Below, in pieces: positions 48,021 through 57,559 of a stretch of DNA of 64,000 nt. Numbering within the stretch: the stretch's first letter is position 1; every line of letters starts with the position of its first letter. The notes under the pieces are model-generated. The model was not told the DNA's origin. It was given only the letters and a program-made list of their open reading frames with translations, and searched no databases. Origin of the DNA: SKKY01 sp965228015 (lineage in GTDB: Bacteria > Bacillota > Peptococcia > Peptococcales > SKKY01); assembly GCA_965228015.1 (NCBI GenBank), contig OZ245787.1:558001-622000 (forward strand). The letters run 5' to 3'. A program made the position numbers and the translations under genes.

Positions 48021-48059
48021 TAATAAAGACCGGGAGATTATTCTTCCCGGTCTTTATTA
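48021..48059. terminator. bidirectional terminator between dat and a membrane-protein gene
   Basis: Perfect stem TAATAAAGACCGGGA/TCCCGGTCTTTATTA (48021-48035, 48045-48059), 9-base loop, with the A/T flanks that give a T tail in both directions. It spans the 3' ends of the two convergent genes. Confidence 0.9.
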
Positions 48060-48433
48060 TTTTCCTTTTTATCTTTATCACCTTTAAGTACATCATTAAA
48101 TTTTGTATATATCATTATTACAGATAAAAAGATTACCAGATAAGCTAAAGCAGCTCCGGTATAATAACCGATGACATTAGTTATAACAAGAAGGTAAATC
48201 AGGGTTTTTGAAATGTTGGAATATACATCATATTTTTCACTTTTTATTCCAAGGGCATTGAAAAACTTTCTTGCAGCTTTGCCGGATTTTGAATCCTCTG
48301 CGTGGACAGAAAACAGAGTAATTAAAAATAAAAATCCATATGCCCAAACCAGAGACCATGTGTTATTTTGAATACTGTTATACACAATTACCAGCTCTAA
48401 AGCTGCTGTAAATACAAATGAAATTAATAACAT
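48038..48433 (-). CDS. membrane protein of unknown function
   Basis: 131 codons. Four hydrophobic stretches (about 2-20, 26-42, 75-92, 93-109) and a charged tail KGDKDKKENNKDREE. I do not recognise a family. The pairing of segments around a short basic loop SKSGKAARKFFNALGIKSEKYDVYSN suggests an integral membrane protein with a cytoplasmic middle. It stands alone between dat and DUF1858, and the start follows an AGGGAG site. Codon use looks like its neighbours. Confidence 0.75.
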   Translation of the reverse strand: MLLISFVFTAALELVIVYNSIQNNTWSLVWAYGFLFLITLFSVHAEDSKSGKAARKFFNALGIKSEKYDVYSNISKTLIYLLVITNVIGYYTGAALAYLVIFLSVIMIYTKFNDVLKGDKDKKENNKDREE

Positions 48434-48449
48434 TTTTTCTCCCTCTAAC

Positions 48450-48478
48450 TTGAATTAAACCCCCGGGAAGTATATAAT
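48450..48478 (+). promoter_or_regulatory. predicted promoter of the DUF1858 gene
   Basis: TTGAAT (48450-48455), exact 17-base spacer and consensus TATAAT (48473-48478), 29 bases before the start codon. The best promoter match in the window. Confidence 0.8.
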
Positions 48479-48507
48479 GATTCTATATAAAAAAAGGAGG
48501 CTCCTTA

Positions 48508-48702
48508 ATGAAAATTACAAAAGATATGGGAATTACAGAAACCGTTCAAAAATATCCAGAAGCAATTGAAGTTTTTATGCGTTTCGGTATGGGTTGCATT
48601 GGATGTGCTGCTGCAAGTTTCGAAAGCATTGAAGAAGGTGCATTTGTTCATGGCATCGATCCAGATGAAATAATCGTAAAATTAAATGAAGCTGTTCAAT
48701 AA
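48508..48702 (+). CDS. DUF1858 domain protein
   Basis: 64 codons forming one DUF1858 domain (N-terminal domain of ScdA/RIC-type proteins and hybrid-cluster-protein-associated small proteins). MKITKDMGITETVQKYPEAIEVFMRFGMGCIGCAAASFESIEEG shows the CxxC pair (GCIGCA) of the redox-disulfide form. Role inferred from the family: handling of iron-sulfur or nitrosative stress. Own promoter, AAAGGAGG site and terminator, so a single-gene unit. Intact. Confidence 0.92.
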   Translation: MKITKDMGITETVQKYPEAIEVFMRFGMGCIGCAAASFESIEEGAFVHGIDPDEIIVKLNEAVQ

Positions 48703-48722
48703 ATACTATAATTTATTATAAC

Positions 48723-48748
48723 AAAAATCCTCTGTACAGAGGATTTTT
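48723..48748. terminator. terminator after DUF1858
   Basis: A perfect 26-base palindrome (AAAAATCCTCTGT and its complement) followed by TATTTTT, between the convergent DUF1858 and HDOD genes. It can serve both strands. Confidence 0.9.
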
Positions 48749-48753
48749 TATTT

Positions 48754-49924
48754 TTAAACTTTTAGGTTTTTCAACACATTTTCAAGATATTCTCTGTTAA
48801 TATTTAACTCTTCAAATACTTTTTTATCCAGTTCTTCTTCATGTACTTTACATCCAAGAAGTACTTTTGAATAATGATTTGCTAAATGAATAACCATAAT
48901 TAGTTCTTTATTTTTTACTGCAGGATTAAACGGATCATGATGATAAAGAGCTGCTTCCGGTATTTCTTCTGCCACTCCCCATAACTTCATGAAATAATAG
49001 CCAATTTCTTCATGAGATATTCCGAACTTGTCTTTCTCCATTTCTTGAATTACACAATCTTCGCTTTCTGTATAAATTTTGCACAGGTCATAGCAGGCAT
49101 TTGAATAATCATTAATTAAAAACAACCTTACCTATATCATGGAAAAGCCCTACAGATCTTAAATCTTTATCTAATTTTTTATCAAGAATATTATTATAAA
49201 TTAAAAGCATAATTTTATTTGTCATCTCAGCATGAAGCCATAATGGATTGGCAAATTCTTTGCTTACACTAGAAAAAACTGACTTGGAATAAATTATATT
49301 CTAAATATTATTTATTCCAAGATAAACTAAAGCTTTTCTGATTGAAGCAGTGCGAATATTAAAATATGCTGAATTTACTATTTGAATTACTTTAGCAGAA
49401 ATTAAATGATCCATTTCAATAAGCTCAGCTATCTTATCCATATCGTAATCTTCTTCAACTGCTTTGGTTATTTTAAAGTAGATTTCAGGAATTGTAGGAA
49501 GAGCATCAATAGAATTAATTGCCTCTAATATTCCTCTCTCTTTTAACTCATTATATAACTTAACATAATATCCTACAGTATTAATAAGCTCACTTTTGTT
49601 CCAAGGCTTAATTATATAGCTTGATGCCAGGTTCTTTGAAAGAGCTCTTAATATTTTTGATTCATCTACATAACCAATTAAAGCTATTCTAAAAATAGAA
49701 GATAATCTTTTTTTAAAGTTTCAAGTATCTCATAACCGGAAATAATAGGCATTCTTAAATCTACTATTGCCAGATCTATTTTTTCACTTTGCAAAATAGC
49801 AAAAGCAAAATCTCCGCTATCTGCAAAAAAGATTATATTCTGTTTTTTCAAAAGCTTTTTTAAAAGCATATAGTATTCTTTTGTAATCATTAACAATGAG
49901 AATAGTCTTTTTTTCTGCAGTCAC
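48754..49924 (-). pseudogene. response regulator with HDOD domain, four lesions
   Basis: The start is probably GTG 49922-49924, reading TAEKKTILIVNDYKRILYAFKKAF (the acidic-pocket Asp has become Asn). A T run at 49825-49830 shifts the frame before FADSGDFAFAILQSEKIDLAIVDLRMPIISGYEIL, which holds the phospho-acceptor Asp. A further base is missing near 49690-49696 before IALIGYVDESKILRALSKN. The HDOD part has LPTIPEIYFKITKAVEEDYD and HLISAKVIQIVNSAYFN. TAG at 49301-49303 lies inside NNI(stop)NIIYSKSVFS, and a T run near 49118-49122 breaks the frame after GLFHDIGKVV. The C-terminal 123 codons are open. Such proteins act in chemotaxis or c-di-GMP-linked signalling; target unknown. Confidence 0.85.
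49283..49321. repeat. 12-bp hairpin around the TAG in the HDOD gene
   Basis: cttggaataaat (49283-49294) and its exact complement (49310-49321) with a 15-base loop containing the premature TAG. It may be a natural palindrome or a third-type template-switch product; weaker than the other hairpins. Confidence 0.6.
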
Positions 49925-49994
49925 GAAATAAATCTCTCCTTAGTTCATTTTTTAATATTTTACAATACTTAAATATTACCATTATAGTAATTTT

Positions 49995-51509
49995 TCAAAG
50001 CAAAAACTCTTTTAGTACTTTACCTAGTCTGTTTAAGCCCTCATCAAGCTTATCAATAGTCATATTAGAAAAATTTAATCTGATTGTATTATCCATTTTT
50101 TTATTGGGGAAGAAGGATCCCCCAGGTACAAAAGCTACATTCTCTCTAAGGGCAAGTTTTAATAATTCTTTTGCACTTTTATCCTCAGGAAGAACCAGCC
50201 AAAAAAATAATCCACCTTTAGGTATATTATACTTTACTTCTTTTGGAAATTCATTTTTCATTTTTTGAATAACAAAATTTCTTTTTTCTTTATAGCTGTC
50301 AAGGGTTCTTTTAATATGAATATCTATATCAAAATCCTCCAGATACTGATCAATATATCTTTGACTTACTGAAGAAGAGCTAAGATCTACTCCTGGTTTT
50401 AAAGCCAGATATTTTGAAATTATTTCTCTGGAACCCGCAAGCCAGGCTACTCTAAACCCCGGGCAAAATATTTTTGAAAATGGTCCAAGATAAATTACTT
50501 TGTCTTTATTGTCCAAAGCAAATAAAGAAGGCTCTGGTTCTCCTTCAAATCTTACTTCAGAATATGCTCCATCCTCTATGACGGGAATATCATATTCATT
50601 CAGCGCTTCAAGAAACTGTATTCTTCTTTCTTTACTCCAGCATCTGCTTGTGGGATTTTGGAAATCAGGAATAACGTAAATCATTTTAAGTCTTTCTTTG
50701 TATTTAACTAATTTTTCCTTTAAGTCTGAAATTATCATTCCTTCATCGTCTGTTTCAATTTCAACATATTCAGGATAATATGAATTAAGGGCATTCATTG
50801 CACCAAGATAAGATGGTCTTTCATAAAAAATAACATCTATGGTTTTATTCAATTTAATATTATCGGGACACACTATTGTATCATATGCAATAACTTTAAC
50901 CCCTTGTTTTTTCGCTTCCTTAAGTTCTTCAGCAAAAACAGGATCTGTTTCCCAGTGGGGTCTGAAACTTTCTGTTTTATCCATTTGAATTAAAAAAACA
51001 ATATAATTTTCGTATCCTTCTTTAATGCCTTCTGCCAATTCTTTAACATGTTTTTGTCCTCTGCTGGTTGGAGCATCTGGAAACATTGTTTGATTTTCTT
51101 TTTCTAAAGTAACACCTTTTATCTCAATAAAACCTTTTTTAAACCCTTTTTTATAATAAAAATCAAATCTTGATTTATTATAAACTTTTTCTCTTAAAAA
51201 GACATCAGGATTATTCAGAAAATCTACTTGGTTGTTTTTTACCCCTTCTTCAAAGACATAATTAACAATTTGGGAATCTACATTAATTAGTCTATCCCCT
51301 TTTAATACGGCAACAAGAGAATAATTGGTTTTTTTAACTCCCGATGCTTTTTCTAAAAATATATTTGCCCCTGGAATGAAAATTTCTTTACATCTGCCAG
51401 TATTTCTCACATGAACAATTTCTGTCTTTCCTTCTATTTCTACTTCGGCAATAAATCTATTGATTCTTTTTATAAAGACACCAGGAACAATTTGATTTCT
51501 ATATTCCAT
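49995..51509 (-). CDS. SfsA nuclease fused to a truncated PLP aminotransferase
   Basis: 504 codons. Residues 1-227 are a complete SfsA (sugar fermentation stimulation protein, a PD-(D/E)XK-like nuclease): RFIAEVEIEGKTEIVHVRNTGR, SRFDFYYKKGFKKGFIEIKGVTL, MFPDAPTSRGQKHVKEL, and VIAYDTIVCPDNIKLNKTIDV. From 228 it continues without a break as a class I aminotransferase of the 2-aminoadipate/MocR type: ERPSYLGAMNALNSYYPEYVEI, PDFQNPTSRCWS, EDGAYSEVRFEGE, LGPFSKIFCPGFRVAW (PLP Lys346), ending NTIRLNFSN. The first about 100 aminotransferase residues are absent, including the phosphate-cup glycine segment. An in-frame deletion joining two neighbours is the likely origin; only the SfsA half is expected to work. 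Confidence 0.85.
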   Translation of the reverse strand: MEYRNQIVPGVFIKRINRFIAEVEIEGKTEIVHVRNTGRCKEIFIPGANIFLEKASGVKKTNYSLVAVLKGDRLINVDSQIVNYVFEEGVKNNQVDFLNNPDVFLREKVYNKSRFDFYYKKGFKKGFIEIKGVTLEKENQTMFPDAPTSRGQKHVKELAEGIKEGYENYIVFLIQMDKTESFRPHWETDPVFAEELKEAKKQGVKVIAYDTIVCPDNIKLNKTIDVIFYERPSYLGAMNALNSYYPEYVEIETDDEGMIISDLKEKLVKYKERLKMIYVIPDFQNPTSRCWSKERRIQFLEALNEYDIPVIEDGAYSEVRFEGEPEPSLFALDNKDKVIYLGPFSKIFCPGFRVAWLAGSREIISKYLALKPGVDLSSSSVSQRYIDQYLEDFDIDIHIKRTLDSYKEKRNFVIQKMKNEFPKEVKYNIPKGGLFFWLVLPEDKSAKELLKLALRENVAFVPGGSFFPNKKMDNTIRLNFSNMTIDKLDEGLNRLGKVLKEFLL

Positions 51510-51517
51510 ATTTTCCT

Positions 51518-53647
51518 CTACTTTTTAAGAAATTCTCCAAGACGAGTATTCCTTTTTGTAATTTTATTATTCTTAACTGCTAAAAAAACCGCCTTCTTTG
51601 TACCCACAAGAATCATTATCTTTTTAGCCCTGGTAACACAAGTATATAGCAAATTCCGCTGCAACATCATATAATGCTGAGTTGTTAATGGAGCGATAAC
51701 AACCTTGTATTCACTTCCCTGACTTTTATGAACAGTTACTGCATAAGCCAGAACTAATTCATCAAAATCCCCGCTCTCATATAAGGCCTCTGTGTAGTCG
51801 TATTGTACATTAATAATTTTGTCTTCAAAATTTATATTGGAAATAATACCAATATCCCCGTTGAAAACACCTTTGTCATAATTGTTTTTTATTTGCATTA
51901 CCTTATCTCCAAGGTAATATGAGTGTCCTACCTGGTCCAGCCCCTGAGTATTTTTATTCAGACTTTTTTGAAGAACTTGGTTTAAATTTTGTGCTCCGGT
52001 TACCCCCCGCTGCATGGGAGCAAGAACCTGAATATCATTCACAGCATCAACTTTATAATATTTTGGGATTCTTCTGGTGCAAAGATCATTAATAATTTCT
52101 ACAACCTTTTCCGGATCTTCTTCCTGAATAAAGAAAAAATCACTTTCTTTATTAGATTTAAGCTCTGGAAACAAACCTTTATTAATTCTATGGGCATTCA
52201 TAATTATTTCACTGTTTTCCGCCTGCCGAAAAATTCTTTCCAGCTTTACAACTTCAATTTTCTTTGAATTAATTATATCTTTAAGAACATTCCCTGCTCC
52301 AACTGAAGGAAGCTGGTCAATATCCCCTACCAATAATATATTCATAGTAACTGGCACTGCTTTCAATAAATTATGCATCAGCAATAGATCTATCATTGAG
52401 AACTCATCTATTATGAGAATATCACCTTTGAGAGGATTTTCTGAATTTTTCTTATATCCTTCTCCTGGTTTAAACTCCAAAAGTCTGTGTATGGTTTTTG
52501 CTTCCATTCTTGTTGTTTCAGAAAGTCTCTTAGCTGCTCTGCCTGTTGGTGCAGCAAGAACTACCTCTGCTCCCATTTGCTGGAAAACTTTAATTATTCC
52601 TAATGTTGTTGTGGTTTTACCTGTACCTGGTCCTCCGGTAAGAACTATAAATTTTGATTGCACTACTTTTTCAATTGCTTCTTTTTGAATAAGGTCATAT
52701 GATATTTTTTCCTCATTCTCAATTTTTTTTATAACTTCTTTAACTCCTGATGAAGAATATATTCCAGGAGTATTGCTAATCTCTTTAATCCTTTTTGAAA
52801 CTGCTATTTCACTAAATAAAATCGGCGGAAGATAAATACAACCATTGTCATTTATTAATGATTCATCTTTCACTGCTGTTAATAAATGATCATTAATAGC
52901 TTCCTCATCTATATCAAGAAGTTTTTGAGCTTCTTCAATCATTTCTTCTTTAGTTAGGTAACAATGTCCATTATTTGAAGCCTCATTTAAAATATAAAAG
53001 AAACCTGAGCGGCACCGGGAGTATGAAAAGGGCTCAAAACCCATATTTTCAGCAATTTTATCTGCGGACTTAAATCCAATACCCCAAATATCATCAGCTA
53101 GTCTGTAGGGGTTTTCTTTTAGAACATCTACACTTTTTTTACCATATCTTTTAAATATTTTTACTGCAAAAGTAGTGGAAATCCCATGAGACTGAAGAAA
53201 AATCATAACATTTTTTATTTCTTTCTGCTCCTCCCATCCACTTTTTATCATTTCAAGTCTTTTCTCGCCAATACCCTCAATTTCAGATAGACGATCTGGG
53301 GTTTTTTCAATTATTTCTATTGTAGATAAGCCAAATTTTTTAACTATCTTTTTAGCATAAACAGGACCAATGCCTTTTATCAATCCACTTCCCAGATATT
53401 TTTCTATACCAGTTAAAGTAGAAGGCATTAATTCTTTGTACGATTTTACAGAAAATTGTTTTCCATATTTGTTATCTGTTTTCCAGTCACCTTTAAGCAT
53501 TAACTGAGTCCCTGGATTTAAAGAAGGAAGAATACCTACAATAGTAACAAGTTCATCTTTATTTTCAGTTTTTAAGCGAATAACAGAAAAACCATTTTCT
53601 GAATTACTGTAAGTAATTCTTTCTACTATCCCTTTTAAATATTCCAT
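51518..53647 (-). CDS. recD2: RecD2-type 5'-3' DNA helicase
   Basis: 709 codons. N-terminal OB-like part MEYLKGIVERITYSNSENGFSVIRL, helix-hairpin-helix region (about 85-190) with GIGPVYAKKIVKKFG and GIGEKRLEMIK, then helicase motifs: Walker A TGGPGTGKTTTTLGI (about residue 340), AAPTGRAAKRLSE, TIHRLLEF, LIIDEFSMIDL, LVGDIDQLPSVGAG, LERIFRQAENS, and VHKSQGSEYKVVI near the C-terminus. RecD2 unwinds DNA independently of RecBC and is linked to mismatch and oxidative repair in Bacillota. Ends 8 bases before the SfsA fusion start. Over 2 kb open. Intact. Confidence 0.95.
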   Translation of the reverse strand: MEYLKGIVERITYSNSENGFSVIRLKTENKDELVTIVGILPSLNPGTQLMLKGDWKTDNKYGKQFSVKSYKELMPSTLTGIEKYLGSGLIKGIGPVYAKKIVKKFGLSTIEIIEKTPDRLSEIEGIGEKRLEMIKSGWEEQKEIKNVMIFLQSHGISTTFAVKIFKRYGKKSVDVLKENPYRLADDIWGIGFKSADKIAENMGFEPFSYSRCRSGFFYILNEASNNGHCYLTKEEMIEEAQKLLDIDEEAINDHLLTAVKDESLINDNGCIYLPPILFSEIAVSKRIKEISNTPGIYSSSGVKEVIKKIENEEKISYDLIQKEAIEKVVQSKFIVLTGGPGTGKTTTTLGIIKVFQQMGAEVVLAAPTGRAAKRLSETTRMEAKTIHRLLEFKPGEGYKKNSENPLKGDILIIDEFSMIDLLLMHNLLKAVPVTMNILLVGDIDQLPSVGAGNVLKDIINSKKIEVVKLERIFRQAENSEIIMNAHRINKGLFPELKSNKESDFFFIQEEDPEKVVEIINDLCTRRIPKYYKVDAVNDIQVLAPMQRGVTGAQNLNQVLQKSLNKNTQGLDQVGHSYYLGDKVMQIKNNYDKGVFNGDIGIISNINFEDKIINVQYDYTEALYESGDFDELVLAYAVTVHKSQGSEYKVVIAPLTTQHYMMLQRNLLYTCVTRAKKIMILVGTKKAVFLAVKNNKITKRNTRLGEFLKK

Positions 53648-53663
53648 ATCCTACTCTCCGGTT

Positions 53664-56089
53664 CTATTTTTTATATCCGGCAATAAATTATCCGGCAATA
53701 AATTTTTCAAGAGCAGAAAATTTCATTGGTTTAGCAAAATAATACCCCTGCATTTTTTTAACGCCCAGGCTTTTCAGCAACTCAAAACTTTCCTGATCCT
53801 CAACTCCCTCTGTAACCAAATCAATGTTCAGGGAACTAGCCAGAGTAATTATTGTTTTAATTATTTCAAAATCCCTTTTATTCCTCTTCATATTAATAAT
53901 AAAAGATTTATCAATTTTTATCTGATCTGCACTCAATTATTTAAGATATAAAAAGGAAGAATAGCCGGTACCAAAATCATCAATGGATATTTTAATGCCA
54001 TTATCTTTTAAAACCTGAAATTTTTGTTCCTGCTGTTGTAAATTATATAAAGCCACATCTTCTGTGATTTCCAGCCAGATTCTTAAAGGTGAAAATTTAT
54101 ATTTTTTTGCAATATTTATTATATTTTGAGTAAAGTTGTTTTTATTTATATGTGCAGGAGAAATATTTACGTGAATATCAAGCTTCTTATAACCCTGTTT
54201 TTCCAGGATTTTCATGTCCTTAATTGACTGCTCAAGAACAAACTCACCTATTTTATCTGTAATTCCAATTTCTTCTGCAATAGGAATAAACTCCATTGGA
54301 AGAATCATTCCCTTTTCAGGATGATTATAACGTAATAAAGCTTCTGCACATAAATAATCATTCTTTTCAATATTAAACAAGGGTCGATAGCATACTTCAA
54401 AATGTCCTTTTTCTAAGGCTGCGTGAAGATCATTTTCAAGATTTTTTATGTCCACAAGATTATTCAATATGTTATCCTTATTGCCAATTATAAAATAATC
54501 TTTGGCTTCCTTTTTAGCTATACTTCTTGCATTACTAGCCGCAGATATTTGGACATCAAGGTTTTTATAACATTCTTCACAGAAAGCTCCTCCTGCAACA
54601 AAACGAATGTATATATTATTCCCTTTATATAAATATGGATTATTTAAGTTCTTAATAAGAGAAATAATTTGCTGCTCCAAAACATTTTTGTTTTCTATAT
54701 TCTTATAAAACAAAAGAAACTCATCACCGGAGAATCTTGAAACATACATTAATTCTGGAAATCTTTTTTTAAGCTTTTAAGGAGGCTGGCAACCTGAATT
54801 AAAATCTGGTCCCCCGCCTCTACTCCATAAGCCTCGTTAACCTTTTTAAAACCATTAACAGAAAGTAAAACAAAGCTATAGCTTTTCTCAGAAAGATCCC
54901 TTTCCTTCGCCGACTGGGCAAACCAATACTTAAACTGTTCATAGTTTGGTAAATTTGTCAGACTGTCAAAAAATATAAGGGTTCTGATTCTTTCCATTAA
55001 AAAATTAAAGCTCTCCGCTGCCTTGCCAAGTTCATCTGAAGTTTTCGTTTCTGCTAAAGCATAAAAATCTCCCTCTCTGGCTTTATCCATAGCTTCTTTT
55101 AATGAAATTACAGGGTTGGTAATACTTTTAGCTGCAATATAACTCAAGAGAATAAAACCAGCAAGAAATATCATTAAAATAAAAAACAAAACAAGCATTA
55201 ATTTATCAATATCTCCATAAAGCTCCTTATGATTTATTTTACTCACAAGCCAGCCATCTGGAATTTCTTTTGTTTTTATATAAAAGAAGGTATCATCCCT
55301 AAAAGTTTCTTTTCCTGATTTATTTTGTAAAAAAGAATAATCATAATTTACATCAGTTAAAATCATAATGGGATCTTTATGAATAACATATTTACCATCT
55401 CTTATTACATAAACTTCTCCTTTAACAGAAGAGAATTTCCCAGAAAGTTCATTACTAAGTTCTTTTAAATTCAAAGTTGCTCCCACTACGCCGATATTTC
55501 TATTATTAAATTGAATTCCTTTAGCTATAGTAAAAATAGGATCTCCCGAGTACCTGGAAACTCTTCCCTGAGAAATAATTGCAAGATCATTTTTTCTGCT
55601 GCATCATATTGTTTTTTGAGTTATTTCTATCGGGAGCTCAATTTGAAAAAGATCTGAATACGTATACATTTTTAAATCCGGAGTAACAAAAAACACCTGT
55701 TCATAAATCTTTTTGTTATTATTTTGGAAAAACTTAAGATTTTCCAGAAAATCCAATTCAAAAAACCAGGTTGATGAATTGAAGTTATTTTCATCCCTGG
55801 AAAGAGACCACTCTGCATGTTTAATAAAGTCTTCTAACATTCTTCTTTTTTCAGTTATATGAGAATCATAAAGATTCCTTTCTGATTTAACTGAAAGGGA
55901 ATAATTTTTTTCAGATATTTTATATAAATTACTTTTCGAATAACTCTGGGTAATAAATAAAATAAATACTGGCATAAAAATAAATCCAATAGTTAAATAA
56001 AAGGAAATTTTACCTCTAAGATTATTTTTAATATATCTTTTATAAAAACTCAATCCATATCCCTGCCTATACAATAAACTTTTTTCCAT
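53664..56089 (-). pseudogene. membrane sensor GGDEF/EAL protein, five lesions
   Basis: An N-terminal membrane segment (about 28-50), an extracytoplasmic Cache-like sensor, a second membrane segment (FILMIFLAGFILLSYIAA), a HAMP-like linker, a GGDEF domain and an EAL domain. The GGDEF site reads SRFSGDEFLLF. EAL features: EVCYRPLFNIEKNDYLCAEALLRYNHP, EITEDVALY, DDFGTGYSSF, IKIDKSFI, VTEGVEDQES. Lesions: a six-A run near 55610 with one A extra and another near 55590 with one missing (a local frame detour with TGA); a seven-A run at 54761-54767 one short; TAA at 53937-53939 in YLK(stop)LSADQIKID, usually Gln; and a 15-base tandem duplication at the end creating TAA. It would have made or degraded c-di-GMP. 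Confidence 0.88.
53675..53704. repeat. 15-bp tandem duplication at the end of the EAL gene
   Basis: atccggcaataaatt occurs twice back to back. Removing one copy restores the end KFIAGYKK with stop at 53664-53666; with both copies the frame ends at a TAA within the first. Confidence 0.9.
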
Positions 56090-56125
56090 ATTTTGATATT
56101 ATATCATATATTTTCTATGTAACAC

Positions 56126-56156
56126 AAAAAACCAGACTAAAATAGTCTGGTTTTTT
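56126..56156. terminator. terminator adjoining ISL3 copy C
   Basis: Perfect 14-bp stem (AAAAAACCAGACTA/TAGTCTGGTTTTTT), 3-base loop. On the minus strand it lies after PFOR once the IS element is removed, so it was probably the PFOR terminator. The ISL3 copy has inserted in its T tail. Confidence 0.8.
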
Positions 56157-56158
56157 AA

Positions 56159-57544
56159 GGTTCTACAATAAATGTTGGGGTGGTAAAAACCATTCTGACA
56201 TTTTTTGCGAAAAAATACAGAGCATTGGGTAAATCCATATTAGAGAACACCCACTGTAATCTAAGGAGGAATTTACTTATGCTCTGTAATAACCATTATA
56301 TTAAAAAATTAATTGGTTTTAAAGGGATAATTTTAGAACAATTAGAAACTTCTTCTGATTCAATGTCCTTTTCTTTTTCTCTGGAGATTAAAACTCACAA
56401 TTACCCCAAATGCCATCAACAAACCAGTAAAGTTCATGATTACAGAATTCAAATGATAAAAGATATTTCCATCTCAGGGAAGAAAACCTACCTTTACTAC
56501 AAAAAAAGAAGGTACGTTTGTAATCACTGCAATAAAAAATTCTACGAAAAAAATGATTTTCTCCCCCGCTATCAAAGAATGACCAGCAGGCTGATAAAAT
56601 ACATAATTACTCGAATGAAAAATGTTTACTCTGTATCTGATATTGCCAAAGAGAATAATATTTCACCATCAACGGCTCTCAGGCTTTTTAGATTCATAAA
56701 CTATTCCCTAACAAAATTGCCCGAAGTAATCTCTATTGATGAATTTAAAGGTAATGCCGGGGGCAAAAAGTACCAGTGCATATTAACTGATCCCCAAAAC
56801 AAGAAGGTACTTGATATTCTTCACGGAAGAGAACAACACATTTTATCGGACTATTTCAGGAAATTCAATGACAGGGATAAAGTAAAATACTTCATTATGG
56901 ATATGTGGCAACCTTACAAGGATATTGCTGAAACATATTTTAAAAATGCAACTATCATTATCGATAAATTCCATTTCATTAGGCAGGTCACTTGGGCATT
57001 TGAAAGAATTAGGAAAGATGAGCAAAAGAAATTTGCCAAGGAAAGGCGAAGATATTTCAAAAGAAGTCGCTCCCTTCTCTTAAAAAGAATGAAGTATTTA
57101 ACTCCTGAAGAAATTGACCAGGTAAACGTTATGCTTGCTACTTCTGAGAAACTGCAAAAAGCTTATATGTTAAAAGAAAAATTTTATAACTTTGTTGACA
57201 GCAGTGATTTAGAAAGTGCAAAAAAGAATTTGAAAGCCTGGTATATGTTTGTTATGTCCTGTGAGCTTGAAGAATTCGATAAATGCTCCAGAACCATTTT
57301 CAACTGGCAGAAATATATTCTTAATTCATTTACTTGTACTTATACTAACGGATATACAGAAGGAGTTAACAACAAAATTAAGGTTTTAAAAAGAAATGCT
57401 TATGGTGTAAGAAATTTTTGGAGATTCAAAAACAGAATAATGCACGTAATGAACTAAAAACAATTTAAAAAAGTACCGCATTTTTCAATGCGGTACTCAT
57501 GGAATCTAATCTAATTGGGTTGCCCCAACATTTGACAAAGAACC
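56159..57544 (+). mobile_element. ISL3-family element, copy C, with target duplication
   Basis: 1386 bp with GGTTCT...AAATGTTGGGGT ends. An exact 8-bp duplication TTTTTTAA flanks it (56151-56158 and 57545-57552), the expected length for ISL3. It is the only copy in the window with an unbroken transposase and a proven duplication, so it is likely the youngest. It splits PFOR from its terminator. Confidence 0.95.
56279..57457 (+). CDS. ISL3 transposase, intact
   Basis: 392 codons from ATG 56279, 9 bases after AAGGAGG (an upstream GTG at 56180 would add 33 residues without a good site). N-terminal zinc finger with YPKCHQQT and RYVCNHCNKKF, helix-turn-helix YSVSDIAKENNISPSTALRLF, then the DDE domain: ISIDEFKGN (first Asp region), MDMWQPYKD and IIDKFHFIRQV (second), and NGYTEGVNNKIKVLKRNAYG with the Glu near the C-terminus, typical for ISL3. 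It can supply transposase to the two broken copies. Confidence 0.95.
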   Translation: MLCNNHYIKKLIGFKGIILEQLETSSDSMSFSFSLEIKTHNYPKCHQQTSKVHDYRIQMIKDISISGKKTYLYYKKRRYVCNHCNKKFYEKNDFLPRYQRMTSRLIKYIITRMKNVYSVSDIAKENNISPSTALRLFRFINYSLTKLPEVISIDEFKGNAGGKKYQCILTDPQNKKVLDILHGREQHILSDYFRKFNDRDKVKYFIMDMWQPYKDIAETYFKNATIIIDKFHFIRQVTWAFERIRKDEQKKFAKERRRYFKRSRSLLLKRMKYLTPEEIDQVNVMLATSEKLQKAYMLKEKFYNFVDSSDLESAKKNLKAWYMFVMSCELEEFDKCSRTIFNWQKYILNSFTCTYTNGYTEGVNNKIKVLKRNAYGVRNFWRFKNRIMHVMN

Positions 57545-57559
57545 TTTTTTAAAAGGCTG

